DNA of 64,000 bases from positions 496,001 through 560,000 of the forward strand of contig OX596336.1 of NCBI GenBank assembly GCA_951394405.1. The letters run 5' to 3'. Positions 1 to 10,614 of this stretch are shown here, piece after piece (the stretch's first letter is position 1; each line of letters opens with the position of its first letter). Both the position numbers and the translations under genes were made by a program. The notes under the pieces were generated by a model. That model saw nothing but the letters and a program-made list of their open reading frames with translations, ran no database searches and was not told the DNA's origin. This DNA comes from Coprinellus micaceus. Lineage: Eukaryota > Basidiomycota > Agaricomycetes > Agaricales > Psathyrellaceae.

Positions 1-112
1 GCCCATCCTTGTCAGCACGGAAGTCCTCTTTGTCACACTTGAGTTCTTTGATCTGACTCTGGAGATCGGCGATTGTCACTTAGAAGACTGCTCTCGTGTC
101 TTCGGTGGTCAT
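1..112 (-). pseudogene. Head of a DUF6697-like coiled-coil gene, broken by a stop codon and cut by the window edge
   Basis: Reading leftward from the ATG at 112-110, the start MTTEDTRAVF is followed by TAA (82-80). The same frame then continues as TIADLQSQIKELKCDKEDF. This is clearly the paralogue of the N-terminal coiled coil of genes B and D (ISGLQSQIDDLKQDKRDL). The in-frame stop after ten codons makes it a relic unless a different start is used. The rest of the gene lies outside the window. Confidence 0.6.
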
Positions 113-688
113 CTCAGTGGGCTAATGTCTAGCGAGGTGGGCTGTGGGTTGGGAAGTGGGCGAGGTGGGAAAACGTGATGAAAGATTTTTCGCCTTTCAA
201 TTAGAATTGGTCTCCTTGTCACCGCCCGGTATCAAGCATGAGGTCTGGGGACCATCCTTGACGCGTACACGTAAAACTGGACCCTCCGAATACATTGAAT
301 TCGAGCCCCAACTTGAATCACTTCTACATCCGTTCAAGGGCCGCGGATCGGAGCCCTCCTCTAGCGTTAGCACTACATTTAACCCTGAACTGCATGACGT
401 ATGTAGCACATTCCAGCAAAGCCTCCCTTTACACACCCTGCTCCAGGCCTCTAAGGTTTCCGTGCGATTCTGAGAAGGCCTTATCACCCAGTCGTTCCAA
501 TCGACCTTAGATATTTTGCTCCGATTTGAGTTCTCCGACCCGACAGTATTTTGGTCCGCCGATCTACGGCCTTGGCGTAGGTTTGGGGATGAACGCCGCA
601 TCGTAAGTCGCTGTCATCAACTGAGCACCTGAAGGCCTTCCCACATTTCCTCTCTCAACGCCCACACCCCACCCATTCAATCTTAAGC
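113..688. other. Intergenic region between two head-to-head family relics
   Basis: No gene is recognised here. Open frames exist on both strands, but none resembles a known family or shows convincing splice signals. The stretch separates the minus-strand relic (1-112) from the plus-strand relic (689-830), so it may be an old bidirectional promoter. Confidence 0.4.
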
Positions 689-830
689 ATGAGTTTCAAC
701 GACGAAATCGCCGCTCGCCGTACCCTTGCCATGCTTCAGTGAGACTTGGACGAGCTCAAACTTAAAATGGAGAAACAACGCTCGCTACAGCAAAGTCATA
801 AAGTGCTAGTAGAGTCCATATCACTGTGTC
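689..830 (+). pseudogene. Second broken head of the coiled-coil family
   Basis: From ATG 689 the frame reads MSFNDEIAARRTLAMLQ, then a TGA stop, then DLDELKLKMEKQRSLQQ in the same frame. The layout (short start, then a charged coiled coil) matches the N-termini of genes A, B, D and E. The downstream sequence to about 1500 shows no core domain. I read it as a degenerate paralogue head; the match is weaker than that at 1-112. Confidence 0.4.
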
Positions 831-1543
831 TCACCGGGCCATTGGGGCTGCTGAGGAGCCCAGGAGTCGCGATCACCTAGCACTCACAGAAGAGGTTAGG
901 ATTCGTGCCTCCTTGACAATCATATCTCATTTAAACCACTGCACCCCGTCTTAGACCAACACGCTCGTTGACCCCCCCAACTGGCTTACAAGACCCTCCC
1001 CCACCGGCAGCGATGCTGCTCCCCATGATGATGCACCAGGTGAGTGAGTCAGGCAATTGACCACTTTCCCGTCATTGAGAGTGTCATTTTTCAATGAAAT
1101 TCATCGCGAATTTGGTGTTCTGGCCGTTGCTCAGGCTGTACGCTGGCAACCGCTGATGCAACATGTCGGTGGCGTATACGTATGTCGCGTCGTCCCGCAC
1201 CTACCTTCCTACCATTCTCATTCTTCCGGCGGAGACGGCGTACCAGAATACCGGTTCCAACCTTGCGACTCATTCATTCACGATCGTTCTCGTTCCCATC
1301 GCATCGTAGTGCTGTTGACAATACATTCGACCAGAAGGTGTTCGATTTCGGCTTAGGTACCGTCTTAGAACGGCATCAGTGGGCCTTCTCTACTATGCCA
1401 TGACGATGAGGTGATGAATGGTAGCAACTTCAGGCGTAAGGATGTCAGGAATATTGCCAGGAAGGGCCCTATCTATCGGGAATAAACCGTGAAAAGCCAT
1501 GAAAGTACAGAAGACTTAGGGCAAAAGTCTAAGAAGGGAGGCA
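831..1543. other. No gene recognised
   Basis: This stretch may hold decayed remains of the family copy starting at 689, but I cannot align any part of it to the core domain. Short open frames overlap on both strands without support. Confidence 0.3.
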
Positions 1544-3448
1544 TCAGGGGTACGCCAAGTTATCCACCAGAGCATCCTCCGATGCACAAGAAATATGGTC
1601 TCCATCCTCATCCTCTGCCTTCGCCTCAGCAATAATACCGCCTTCCAAGGGCCCAGGGTTTGACATAATTTCAGCGAGTCTGGTCATTTTTACAGGCGTG
1701 GCTGAGGCTATGGCGTCGCTTGTGTGCCCAGAATTGGTGAAGGTCCCACTGACTGGAGTGGCTACGCCAGGCGGGGGTGGAGGGGCCCTTCCTCGAGTAT
1801 TGCGCTTGGACGTAATGGTGGTGGTCTGGACGTGTGTCTTCTTCCCCGGGACGTGGAGGGGGAACTTAGTCGCAATGTCCTCGGCCAAGACTCTGTCATA
1901 CTTGACGCATTTCAGGATGCTGATATCTATCGCCTATAAATGGTATTTGGACCATGTCAGTCTACCAATGGGACTCTAGGTTACAATAAGCGTACCTCCT
2001 CCCCGCACATCAAAGCTGCCAAAATATCATCCCTGTCGACTGGATGCCCCTTTCCCGCCTTTACGCGTGCGATCTCTGTGTTGACTAGCACCAACTCGGC
2101 TTCTGGGGAGAGCTGTCTACCTGGCGACAGAAGGCCGGCTTTACGCAGACCGACTCGGGCTCTCATGGCGAAGTGCACTTCATTCAGACTTTGCCTAGAG
2201 GTATCCACAAGGAGCTGTTCGGCCCAGTTCTGCCTCACCTGTGGATCGCGTTAGCCACTGAGCAATGTACAGCTCGTAAATCCGACCACTTCGAGACTGA
2301 CCAAATCGTTTTGACAGCAGAATACATCCTTAGACATCTTTCCTACTGGCTTGTATTCGTACTCTCCAAGATACAGCCAGGTCGCCTTTTTACCCACCGG
2401 ACCCTCTGATACCTTTCTAAAGAGTGACCAAGGGCTGAAGTCGACCGCCTTGGCGCGGAAGTACCTGTTGTCAATGACAAGACCGGCTTGTCCCGGGCGG
2501 AACGGTAGTGAGGGGTTCACCTCATGGTTCGGGAAGATGAACATCCGTTGGTTGGCCCCAGATGGATTCTTCTTCACGAATTGGACGCTTTGGTAGGGAT
2601 TGCCCCCGTAGGTGACGTGAAGGAAGTCGCGTGAAGCAGCGGTGGCGTCCGCTGCTGGATCTATGACGAGGTCTGGGGTATTCTTGAGGATACCTTTGAG
2701 GGATGTCTCAGTGAAAACAAAAGCCTCATTCTTGTTGATGGATGAAGGAGGGAGCTCTCGAATATGGACGCATGGGACCGCCATGCTAGGCCTCTCGCCT
2801 GAGTCCGCGGGGTCTTGAGGAGGCTTCAGGCGCGTCAGTGCTGGCACATGCGAAGAAGTAAACCGAAGGTGTTGATGCAGACTCACCGTAAAGCTACGTG
2901 ATCGTCTCCCAGAGCTGGATCCATTCGGTTCAACGGCAGATAGTTCCTCAAACTGACGACACTTCAATTCTATGGGTTCAGCAGAACGAATATCGAGAGC
3001 CTCCCTAATCTTTCGGGGTCTCCCTTTCTTTCTGGCCCCTGAATGAGTGCTGTCGTCTCGCTTCCTCTGCGTCTCAAAAGGATTAGAAGCACATATCTGC
3101 GGGACTGGTGGGTTCGCCCACCTTCGCGGCTGCTGGTACACCTTCGACAAATGGTGAACCGTGCTGAGCAATCTAGTTTCGGACATCAGCACTGAGGGAA
3201 GGTAATGAAAGAGGTTCGGAACGTACATGTGAGGACTCCTGACCCTTTATATGTTCCTCCAGCTCTGCCTTTGCCGCCTTCAGCTCATCTGCGAGCCTTG
3301 ATACCTCCTTGAAAGCCCTCTCCTTGTCCAAGCGTAGGTCATCTTTATCGCGCTTCAGGTCCTCGACTTGGCTGGCTTTGTCCTTCAACTGCGCCTGGAG
3401 AAATGCAATGGCGCTTTCTGGGAAGGACGCCACGTCGCCGTTCGTCAT
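1544..3448 (-). CDS. Gene A: DUF6697-like protein with coiled coil and one AT-hook
   Basis: Start ATG 3448-3446, stop TGA 1546-1544, several short introns. In order it encodes an N-terminal coiled coil (LKRDKDDLRLDKERAF), a basic segment with one AT-hook (KKGRPRKIR, about 3030-3000), and the family core (about 2640-2280) with YGGNP, F-PNHEVNPSLPF and WLYLGEYEY. A helical exon (1990-2240; AMRARVGLRKAG, then GHPVDRDD) and a C-terminal tail ending SEDALVDNLAYP follow. The segment MTRLAEIMSNPGP recurs in gene F, so A and F form an AT-hook subfamily. Function is unknown. The AT-hook and acidic tail suggest a nuclear protein; that is inference. Exon edges at the 5' half are approximate. Confidence 0.7.
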
Positions 3449-3712
3449 GGTAGGCAGATGGGAGACGGAATGGTGGAGCGAATGAAATAATTGAATTCGG
3501 GACGCTCGGCACGCGCTTTGACACATACACGTAAATTCGACGTGCGATCAGAAGCAACACCCGCGACAACTCGATTGATCCTGTCGGGCGCTAATTCGCG
3601 AGGGGATCGCATTCAGAACCATTGCAAACCTGAGGCCCCATTACAACTCTGAGTGCCTCTCAGGAAACACGAATTGATCTCAGAGTACATTTTGAAGACA
3701 AATACAGGTTTG

Positions 3713-5627
3713 TCACGGGCACGACAATTCGCTCACTTCATCCTCCGAAACGTAGGAGAGCCCATCGTCCAGGGTATCCTCATCGTCGGAGATCCCTATA
3801 TTGAGGGCGAGGACAGAAGGGCTGGGGCTTCCCCGTGGGGGAGCTTGTGCCCCCGTCGTTGTCGTCATGGGTGGCAAGGCCTCTGCTGGCTGAGCGGGTG
3901 GCATTGCACGCCTTTTCTTGGCAGATGGCTTGTGGCCATGCGCTGCAAGGCTTTGAAAGTCGGTGGGGTAGCGATATCCTTTCTTCTTAGTCCGCTTCAC
4001 TCGGGGAGGTGGAGAGGTGAATTTGTTCTCAATGTCCATAGCGAGTGTTCTGTCGTAGGCAACACAGCGGAGGAGAGTGACATCGAGAGCCTGTTATATA
4101 TGTCAGATTCGTGTGGAGGATACATGCGGGCAGCATACCTCTTCACCACGCTCGAAAGCGGTGATAATGTCATCCCTGTCCACGGGGTGTCCAATTCGGG
4201 ACCTTATGCGCCCCAATTCTTCCTTCACTAGGGTATCGTGCTGGCAGATATCAGAGGCTGGTAGAATACCCGCCTTCCTGAGAGCGATGCGAGCCCGCAT
4301 CGCGGGGTAATACTCTCCTACACCCATCTTCCACCCGAGAAGTTCGTCTGCCCAATTTTGCTTGACCTATTCTCGCAGGGAATCAGTCACAATTGATCGA
4401 GGCAATGGGACTAGTACGCGCTCACCTGGTCCTTCTGACGGCGGAACGTCTCGGCACTCACCTTCCCCATCGCTGTCCATTCATACTCCCCCACGTACAT
4501 CCACGTCTGCGTTGCCCCAGTCAAATCCTTCCTAAATAATCCCCATGGATGCCCAGTCTTTCGGTCATACTTCGACGCAATAATGACTCCCCCATGTCCA
4601 GGGACTAGAGGCATCCCTGGGTTGAGTTCAACTTGGGGGAAGGTAAAAGCGCGGTGGCAGTCCTCCGTAGGATTTTCGAATGCGCCGACGTGCTGAGCGC
4701 TTTGCTTGGGACTTCCACCGTAAATGTCTCCGAGGAACTCCCGGGAGACATGTAAATTGCTAGGTGCTGGGGATATGGGCAACGGAGGTGTGAGGTCGAG
4801 ATAGTGCTGGAGGATGTGGGGAGGCAAGACGACAGCCACATCTTCATTGTATTGAATGTCTGGGCGACTGCTCGTCGAGGCTTCTTCGAGTCCGCTCGAT
4901 GAAGGGCCTGAGCTCTGCCGTTGCGCGTTGGTGTTCTAGGATGTTCAATTGTTAGAAGAGAGCCCAGAGTAGACGGTCCTATGCTCACCAGTTGCGCAAT
5001 TCTGCTACTGCGCTTCTGGGGAGTCTCGTTTGCATCGCCGTTCGTCAATGCCTTCCTCTATCGCAGGTCAGTGTCATCACCACATGTCTTTACCTCACAA
5101 CTCACCTTCCTAGTTCGAGATGCGGGTGGTCCAGTTGAGTCATCCTCGATAACCTGTGATGGAGGAGAGTCATTTAGGGCAGGTGAGTGTGTCCGCAGGA
5201 TAGATGTCAGCGGGGAGGCTTCGGGAACTAAATCGACGACGGTAGGCGTAGGCGTAGGTCCAGAGCCAGGGTGCATCTGAATGATTGACATCAGGTCACA
5301 GCGGAACTCGGGGGAGGACTGACGAGCCTGAACGGATGTCACCTCGTGCGAGGTTTTATCTTGTGCCTTCTGCGCGTGCTCATTCATCGCAAGTTCACAC
5401 AACTTCTTCCATTCTTCAGCTATAGCACTCGTCACCTGGAGCTCCTCATTCAATCTCGCTGCTTCGACCAACGCGGCTCTGAGCTGTTCCTTCAGATGCA
5501 CTACTTCAGCCTTGAGGGATTCCTTATCGGAACGAAGGTCACGCTTGTCTTGCTTCAAATCGTCAATTTGACTTTGCAAGCCCGAGATCGTAGCTGAAAG
5601 GCTGAGTAGCGCCGCTTCAGTGCTCAT
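3713..5627 (-). CDS. Gene B: DUF6697-like protein with N-terminal coiled coil
   Basis: Start ATG 5627-5625, chosen because MSTEAALLSLSATISGLQSQ matches the start of gene D almost residue for residue. A long coiled coil is followed by a proline-rich linker and a basic stretch (PQKRSSRIAQL). The core (about 4760-4415) has YGGSP, FTFPQVELNPGMPLVPG, KTGHPWGLF and WMYVGEYEW. A helical exon (MRARIALRKAGILP, GHPVDRDD, GEE) comes next. The last exon starts LDVTLLRCVAYDR and ends LSYVSEDEVSELSCP. An apparently in-frame upstream exon may exist: the donor at 5736 could splice to an acceptor near 5638, joining the reading frame that is interrupted by the KDZ element. Function unknown. Confidence 0.75.
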
Positions 5628-5736
5628 CGTCGATCGCTGGAGATGCCGTTGCGGGGGTATCGTCAGTAGAGGGTGAAGGACAACACGATCGGCGTAGCGC
5701 GCAGGTTGGGAACCAGAAGAATTCATTTGAACTCAC

Positions 5737-5929
5737 CCTTGATGTATCACCCTTGAAACGTGACAAGAAGGATGTCGAGGCCGCCATGTCACCCCGTACT
5801 TCGGCTCTAATCACCAAAAAGGTATCATAACCTTCGAACTTTTCGAAGAGGTGATCGTGATTCCTGGAAGGTTGGTCGCAAATAGGCGCCCAAGAGTCGG
5901 CCGAGGCTGGCAAGGACAAACCGAGCGGG
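5737..5929 (-). pseudogene. Downstream half of a reading frame split by the KDZ element
   Basis: On the minus strand an open frame (PLGLSLPASADSWAPICD and onward to FLSRFKGDTSR) ends at a good GTGAGT donor at 5736. The frame would continue in phase from the open frame at 9217-9609 if the element and one copy of the 7-bp flanking repeat were removed. No family is recognised. It could be an independent gene or a 5' exon of gene B. Confidence 0.4.
5923..5929. repeat. Candidate target-site duplication, left copy
   Basis: GAGCGGG is repeated directly at 9217-9223. Both copies sit exactly where the two inverted-repeat arms, aligned base for base, begin with C. Seven matching bases at symmetric positions support a target-site duplication, but I did not compare other insertions of the same element. 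Confidence 0.55.
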
Positions 5930-5999
5930 CTGTAACCTGATGGAAATTGATTAATCAACTCCCCGTTAGACGAGGCGATTAAACGCCCAACGTTTAATC
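5930..5999 (+). repeat. Left terminal inverted repeat of the KDZ element
   Basis: This is 70 bp, the reverse complement of 9147-9216 with 8 mismatches, 7 of them in the outer 20 bp. The inner 50 bp differ at one position. It contains the 12-bp palindrome TTGATTAATCAA and the stem GATTAAACG/CGTTTAATC. Confidence 0.85.
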
Positions 6000-6286
6000 G
6001 TCCGGTGAGGTAGATAGAGCAAGGAAGAGGGATACATTTGTCCTCACCGTTGTTTAAATTCCCGATTATATGGTCAAAGCACCGATGATAACAGCGATCC
6101 TGAGAGTTATTAAACAGATTTTGAAGAAATAAAACAGCATGACTGGGCATTTAAACACTGAAAGGAAGGACGAAGAGGATGTAGGCCAGCGGATATAAAA
6201 TTATGAATGTTTAAACGACAAAAGAACGAACGGAAAGGAAATGACCGCCAATGAGAGATGTTCGAGTTGAAGCTGGAGGTGTTTAA

Positions 6287-8290
6287 TCATGTTAGAATGG
6301 TGAAGGGTAACAAAAGCTGGAAGTACCACGGGCGAAGGAAACGAAAGGTAAATGAAGCATCAACCAAAGACCCGAAAAAGCTGAACACTGTTGAGGTGTG
6401 AGGAGGGGGGAGGAGGCATGCGGAAAGCGGGCGGACGCACTCGTATTTGGGATGGAAAGTACCGATCTCGGTTCTCCTGTGCCGGATGATATACTCGACG
6501 ATGCCCTCCCCACGCCGGTACTCGGTTGGCTCGTCGGTCTGAATGACCGCGAACGACGACTCGACCTGGAAACATAACTGCCGGTGGATAGCAGTTTGCT
6601 GTCGTGCGTATATAGCCTCGTTCAATGTGGGGCTCTCGTCGGCGAGCTGGGACCAGGCGTCTGCCATCGTCGTGAAGCTCTTGATGCACCGAACGAACTC
6701 CACAAGTTTGAGTTCCCATTGTTCGCGCCAACGTTCCATTTCCGCCTCAGCGCGGAACCAGTGAACGCGGTCCCCTAACGGTATACAAAAACTCGGTGAA
6801 TACATAAAGGCGAGGAGAATTTGATTAGAAACATACCCTCCTTCTCCCATGCCTCAATCTCTTTTGCCGTCAGCTTCCCGATCTTCCCTAGACGCCATAT
6901 CCATCCGTCCTCCAAGTTCATGGCCTTCGAGGCATCCTCAAGAGTCGAGCGCACGGCTGTGTTCTTAGCGTTCGACTTGACTGAATGTGGGCTACTATCG
7001 CTCTCCTTCCGCTCTGAAAAAAGAATCAGGTTAGTAAGATAGCGGGAGAGGAATGGCACGGAGTACTCTTTGTGGCCGGAGACTTGTAGACCTTGTGAGC
7101 TCCCTGAGTAGAGATATCGCTGATGATGGGGATGGGAACATAGGTAGAGGGCGCAGACGTCGACGGTCGGACCGAGGGACGGCTTCTAGACGTCCAGAGG
7201 GTTCCATCGAAGCGCTGTGAGTCACCGAGGGCCCTCTTTGCAATCGTTGACGGTCGATAAGTGTCGGCAAGGGTGAGTGGAGGGAAACTACGGGCATTGG
7301 ACTCGAGACTGAGGGTGATGAGTGCGTTACGGTTCGAGTTGTAGTGCTCGATCCACATTTGACGGTCGGATACGACTTGCGTTATCTGCGTGTTTGCGCG
7401 AGTGTTCTGGTCTTGACCCACGGCGTTCGAGCGTTTGTCGATCTTCAGCGCTTCGATGCACTTCACGTATTGTTGAATGGACGTAATGGCGTCAAAGGCG
7501 AAACCTTCTCGCAGCTGAGACTCTATGGAAGCCAAGTGGTTGAGGTCGAGTTTGGCGCGGCGGGTAGCATCGTAGTCTGAGGGGAGGAAGAGTAGCTGGT
7601 CGGGGACGGCGGGATCCTCAGATACTTGAGAAAGTATATCCGAACTGACCTGGGGCATTACTCGTCTTTGCTCTCCACGCCAGGTGTCGATGCGCTTCCG
7701 CAGTCGCTTGGTGTCCTGGGTGACCTCCCTCTCCGAAGTAGTCGTCGAATGTGCACGGCATAGGGAGATTTTCCGCTCAAGCTCACGCCTTGATAGGGGA
7801 GACGATCTCAGCGTGCAGAGACACGACAGAACATAGGTACAAACTCACTGTGCAGTCTGAATAGAGATTCCCTCGTAAACCACCTCCGCATCGCTCAACT
7901 CGTCGGATGGAACACCTGTGGCTGACGGGCGGCTATCCTTGCTCAAAAGAGCGTCGAGTATACTCTTCTGCGATGGTACTAGGCGAATACAGTTAGTAGA
8001 GCTCCAAAAACGCTCAGAGGGCCAGCCAAAACTTCGTACCCTTGCTTGGAGAATGGCGGTACACACATTCGACTTCCTTCCCCTGGGTCCTCCGCTCATT
8101 CCGGTCGAGTTTGTTCCATTCTGGAAGCTTTCCCGCATGAAGAACGCACAAGGACTCGAAACGGAGCTTGTGATGCTCGTACAGATCCCTGGCGCGAGTA
8201 ACCTCAGCGGGGAGCATTTCATCTGGGTGGGGGGTGATGAGGGAGGAAGCAATGACCAGGAGGATAGACTCGGAGACGATGCTACAAAGG
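6287..8290 (-). pseudogene. KDZ transposase, C-terminal fragment lacking the catalytic domain
   Basis: Minus-strand exons carry landmarks of the post-catalytic region of basidiomycete KDZ transposases: LPEWNKLDRNERRTQGKEV-CVYRH (about 8140-8044), VPSQKSILDALLSKD with VVYEGISIQ (7990-7850), the helix around RLRKRIDTWRGEQ (about 7690), LREGFAFDAI then GQDQNTRANTQI (about 7520-7390), DGWIWRLGKIGKL (about 6890) and WFRAEAEMERWREQWELK (about 6750). A canonical intron is visible at about 8043-7990 (GTACGA donor, CTAAC branch, TAG acceptor). Nothing upstream of about 8290 resembles the catalytic core, which an autonomous copy would carry, so an internal deletion is inferred. Confidence 0.65.
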
Positions 8291-8339
8291 TGCGTGGCGT
8301 GGCTACTCCATCCTATACGTTGCTTACTGCCTTCTAGAA

Positions 8340-8821
8340 GTCGGATCTTGGCTCGAGGGCACGCGATTCGGCCGTAGCTGTTGAGACTGCGTTGGGAACT
8401 CAGGGTGAGAAGACCGATAGTGATACTGGCCCTTCGATGATTCCAGTGCCTCCTCCTGCCTCCCCCGCGAATGTTCCCCCGGCAACCCCTCGCCGCCAGC
8501 ATGCTCCTCCTCCACCCCCCAAGTCACCAAAGGTCACCGAGAAGCCCACCTCCAAGAAGAGGAAGTGCATGGCTGTCGTTACCAACACAGAGAATACAAA
8601 CGGAGGTAGTCCTCGGCGCCCAAGCAAGCGTGCCCGCAAGCAGGCCGGCTTCGGTATTCAGCTCATTGCTGGGGGCCAGCGCTCTCCACGAGGCCGAAAG
8701 TACGTAGTGCCTCGCTTCTGGAGTGGTCATTGGGACTAATACATTCCGTAGACCTGCTTGGGAGTATACACCATCTGGGAGCGAGAACCAAGTCCCTGGT
8801 GAGCATTCTCGTCGTCGCTAG
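8340..8821 (+). CDS. Basic, proline-rich protein encoded inside the KDZ element (plus strand)
   Basis: From a TTCTAG acceptor at about 8337 an open frame encodes a proline-rich and then strongly basic protein (TPRRQHAPPPPPKSP, SKKRKCM, RPSKRARKQAGF). A 52-nt intron (GTACGT to CCGTAG, about 8700-8751) joins it to PAWEYTPSGSENQVPG and the stop TAG at 8821. The start is not resolved; an upstream exon ending at a GTGCGT donor near 8289 would overlap the transposase remnant on the other strand. The KKRK and KRARK runs look like nuclear localisation signals. It may be a second transposon gene or captured host sequence; no family is recognised. Confidence 0.4.
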
Positions 8822-9146
8822 GCACGGCAACACCAGTCCGACGCCATTAAAACGGGTGCGTCTGTCTGTTTAATTGACGATTCATCGATTAATTTCCCTT
8901 CGATCCGTTTAATTACCCCCAGGTTTCCCCCAAACCCACCGTTTCTTTCTCTCTATGCTCATACTTACCTTCATTTAAACATCGTTTCTTTGCCACTATC
9001 CTGATCCTTGTCGTCATTTAAACGCCTTTCAATACACCGGCCCTAGCCCTTTCTGATTTCGTTTAAACCATGTTTAATCAGCATTTAAACGACGATGAGG
9101 GGGAATTTATGCTCGCTCCCCACTATATCTAACCAACCAACCAAAT

Positions 9147-9216
9147 GATTAAACGTTGGGCGTTTAATCGCCCCGTCTAACGGGGAGTTGATTAATCAAC
9201 TACCATCGGGCTTTTG
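9147..9216 (-). repeat. Right terminal inverted repeat of the KDZ element
   Basis: This is the partner of 5930-5999. It contains the same nested palindromes and is directly followed by the GAGCGGG repeat. Confidence 0.85.
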
Positions 9217-9223
9217 GAGCGGG
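9217..9223. repeat. Candidate target-site duplication, right copy
   Basis: GAGCGGG, identical to 5923-5929, sits immediately outside the right inverted repeat. Confidence 0.55.
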
Positions 9224-9609
9224 ATGAATTTGACTGTCGCGCTGTCCGCGGCAAATGTTCGACAATATGCCCAGTGGGTGCTGTACATGTACACGCAAAA
9301 AATACATGGATGAGATTGACCTTTCGTTTCTACGGCCAACGCAGGGAAGTTGGATTCGGCGGAGGCCTTCTCGCCTCCAGCTCTATGGCTAATGACGAGG
9401 CCCCCGTATGGTGCGAGTCCATCACGGACGTGAACACACCTAGGGATCCTTCCAGATCCTCCGAATGGGTCTCGGGTCGGTCGGTCGACTTTCGTCGCTT
9501 GAGGATGACGAACATTACCCTGCTGCAGAGGATGGACTCCATTGTGTGTTGGAACCTTATCGAGCGATGGAGTGTTAGCGGGGGGCAGTCCGGTTGGGGA
9601 GAGGAACAC
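9217..9609 (-). pseudogene. Upstream half of the reading frame split by the KDZ element
   Basis: Minus-strand frame, open from 9609 (a stop lies immediately upstream) to the element boundary, ending ADSATVKFIPL. With one GAGCGGG copy removed, it joins in frame to the segment at 5929-5737, giving about 190 uninterrupted codons. The plus strand is also open here (9214-9657), so coding potential alone is weak. No domain is recognised. Confidence 0.35.
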
Positions 9610-9689
9610 CTACGGGCCAAGGAGGTTCGCGTATGTCCTCGCCTAAGGTCACATTAGCTGCGGAAAGGGAAGGGTAGCTGCAGTTCGGG

Positions 9690-10610
9690 GATGACTCACC
9701 CACGAAGGCACGTTCGGGATGATGGCGTTCGCAAGGCTCAAGGCTAACGTGCAGTGAAACAAGTTATTATGTGTGAATTTGAGCATAGGGAAGACGGTAC
9801 TAACCAAGGATGATTAGGCAATATAGAACACCATTCTGATAAAGCTCAATAACCCATGGCGAGCGCGACTGTCGGACTATTGCATCGTTCGGATGAGTCG
9901 CAAACACTACACCACCCACTTGCGATACGTACCATGCTGAATACCCTTGTAGAGCATGAATCCGATGGTGACTGGTGCGCGAACGTAAGACAAATGATGT
10001 AACGAAAGCTAAACATCTACTCACATCCTTGCGAGATGCCAATCATCATATAGGTGTAGTCCGTGTACACCTTCCCTACAATTAGACGGCACCCCACTGC
10101 CGTTTTAGTAGGAGGCCCGGCGTGGTCCCACGGCTCCAGGACTGCGAGGGCGTTAGCGATTGGCAAGGAGGTTTGGTGGTGAGATACCGACAGGTATAGG
10201 TTACTTGCTGAAGCGCCGCACATACCACAGACATGACGAAGGTTGCCTAGAGCCGGTATAAACATCCAAAACAAGAGGCTTATGAAACCGTTTACGTACG
10301 ACAAGAAGGAAGAGCAGAAAGATCTTGACGACCCGATTATTTTGCCATAGCGCGCAGGTTTGTAGGTAGATTATGGCTGGGGAGCAGCGTGAGTCGGAGT
10401 TCAATGGGGAGAAAGGATAGGCGCACTGTGAGCGGCGTTCGCCCCAATGATGACCAGCCCTACACGGAGGGGGGAAAGCGACTGTATTAGCCCAATGTCC
10501 CACGGAGGTGCAGGCTAAACTCACATAGCGAGGTGTTAAAAAGCACTGAGCATTTCTATGGCATAAGAGCATTGAATTCTCGATTTGGGATTGATCAGGA
10601 CTTGGGACAC
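9690..10610 (-). CDS. DUF6533-like seven-transmembrane protein, possibly degenerate
   Basis: Minus-strand exons show hallmarks of the agaricomycete 7TM family I know as DUF6533: a helix of the LRTYALWxxNRRVLIFLL type (here YLQTCALWQNNRVVKIFLLFLLV), the segment PPTKTAVGCRLIVGK, and the late helix of the LYRDGVLYFL type (here ELYQNGVLYCLIIL). The last spills over an intron (GTTAGT to CGTTAG) into ALSLANAIIPNVPSW, another family signature. The N-terminal exon is not clean, with stops in the expected frame near 10545, and the C-terminus ends early at about 9690. It may be a pseudogene or a recently frayed copy. Exon edges are approximate. Confidence 0.45.
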
Positions 10611-10614
10611 ACCG

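Larger units (their letters stand above)
5930..9216. mobile_element. KDZ-type DNA transposon, internally deleted (3,287 bp)
   Basis: The element is bounded by 70-bp terminal inverted repeats (8 mismatches) and flanked by GAGCGGG. Each arm holds two palindromes: TTGATTAATCAA, and GATTAAACG facing CGTTTAATC across 5 nt. The subterminal 300-400 bp at both ends carry about a dozen further GTTTAA/TTTAAAC motifs. Inside is the C-terminal part of a KDZ transposase (minus strand) and a second possible gene (plus strand). The catalytic core is absent, so the copy should be non-autonomous. KDZ (Kyakuja-Dileera-Zisupton) elements are known to be abundant in agaricomycetes. The assignment rests on recognising the transposase C-terminus by eye. 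Confidence 0.7.

Noticed and set aside
7918..8337. Plus-strand open frame of 139 codons inside the KDZ element
   Set aside because: It is the complement of the transposase remnant, whose motifs are recognisable on the minus strand. A splice from this frame into the 8340 exon is possible but unsupported.
5930..9216. hAT transposon, suggested by subterminal motifs and a short target duplication
   Set aside because: The internal protein matches the KDZ C-terminal landmarks and shows nothing of the hAT dimerisation region.
9214..9657. Plus-strand gene of 147 codons next to the KDZ right end
   Set aside because: It starts within the inverted repeat and target duplication, so its beginning would be created by the insertion. 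No domain seen.
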